Part shown: one piece after another, positions 63,788-64,000 of the stretch
Layout: every line of letters begins with the position of its first letter
Numbering within the stretch: position 1 is the first letter of the stretch
Origin: JAJRXR01 sp041402005
Lineage (GTDB): Bacteria > Planctomycetota > Phycisphaerae > Phycisphaerales > UBA1924
Direction of reading: 5' to 3'
Length of the DNA stretch: 64,000 nucleotides
Assembly (NCBI GenBank): GCA_041402005.1
Contig: JAWKTB010000004.1
Location: 124,001-188,000, forward strand
Position numbers and translations under genes: made by a program
Notes under the pieces: model-generated
What the model saw: only the letters and a program-made list of their open reading frames with translations
Database searches by the model: none
Told to the model about the DNA's origin: nothing

Positions 63788-64000
63788 CCGGCCCCTTTCG
63801 TCCCTCACAGATAGGCGCCGTCACGGGTCTCACCCGCCCAGGCCTCGCCGTCGGATGATACGCCTTCGCCCGAGCCTGTCCCGCCGGGCGACGGTCCCAA
63901 CGCCAACTTCACGCCTTCAGTCTGATCCGCCGGGCCTCGGATCCCCGACCCGGCGCCTAGAGCCCCGACGCCCCCGCGCCGCACCCACCCACGAACCGGA

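Overview
The window is about 68-70% GC and looks like chromosome of a planctomycete of the class Phycisphaerae. The main reason is the C-terminal tail shared by four secreted proteins, a Cys-bounded double repeat of the form ADLAxPFGxLDFSDVxxFL ending in FGAGCP or close to it, which matches the GC-type dockerin-like anchor known mostly from Phycisphaerales. Large prepilin-like proteins and many secreted proteins of unknown role fit this. The assignment rests on family knowledge and not on a phylogeny.

Layout. (1) 1-8081, minus strand: an operon running from a membrane histidine kinase and a STAS protein into a type IV pilus/type II secretion assembly platform: ATPase, GspF, PilM, PilN, PilO, a frameshifted PilP/GspC-like gene, and a GspG-like prepilin cut by the window edge. 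(2) 8082-13038: a secreted metzincin protease with a GC-dockerin tail, a GGDEF protein, and tRNA-Tyr, tRNA-Thr and tRNA-Val. (3) 13039-21539, minus strand: OmpA lipoprotein, prepilin peptidase, exonuclease VII (xseB, xseA), an unknown secreted protein, a glycosyltransferase, and OppD/OppC-type ABC subunits without OppA/OppB/OppF. (4) 21655-28451: M50 and M16 peptidases, a secreted GH13 enzyme with a GC-dockerin tail, tRNA-Pro, and a perfect 23-bp inverted repeat. (5) 28452-45502, minus strand: a second secretion locus in the canonical order gspE-F-G-H-I-J-K, with very large pseudopilins (373, 405, 398, 575 and 1851 aa), preceded by pilT and a third PilB/GspE ATPase. (6) 45744-54312: CoaB, a pseudouridine-synthase/methyltransferase fusion, tRNA-Gly, a YHS-DUF2231 membrane protein, a copper P-type ATPase, a sodium:solute symporter and a Gfo/Idh/MocA oxidoreductase. 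(7) 54586-63436, plus strand: an island of surface or secreted proteins: two tandem tail-fibre-like paralogues, a small dockerin-like protein, two beta-helix proteins with GC-dockerin tails, and a LamG-bearing metallophosphoesterase. (8) infA on the minus strand at the right end.

How the parts may work together (inference). The two pilus/T2SS clusters complement each other. The first carries the PilM/N/O/P ring, equivalent to GspL/M/C, but only one prepilin in view. The second carries E-F-G-H-I-J-K but no C, D, L or M. The prepilin peptidase lies between them. Secreted proteins with GC-dockerin tails flank both clusters and are plausible clients.

Most striking items: the 1851-aa GspK-like protein inside an all-enlarged pseudopilin operon, the RluA-methyltransferase fusion, the near-identical tandem tail-fibre paralogues (one with an S74 chaperone domain followed by a membrane anchor), the perfect 23-bp inverted repeat, and an apparent 4-base (GACC) duplication that breaks the PilP-like gene.
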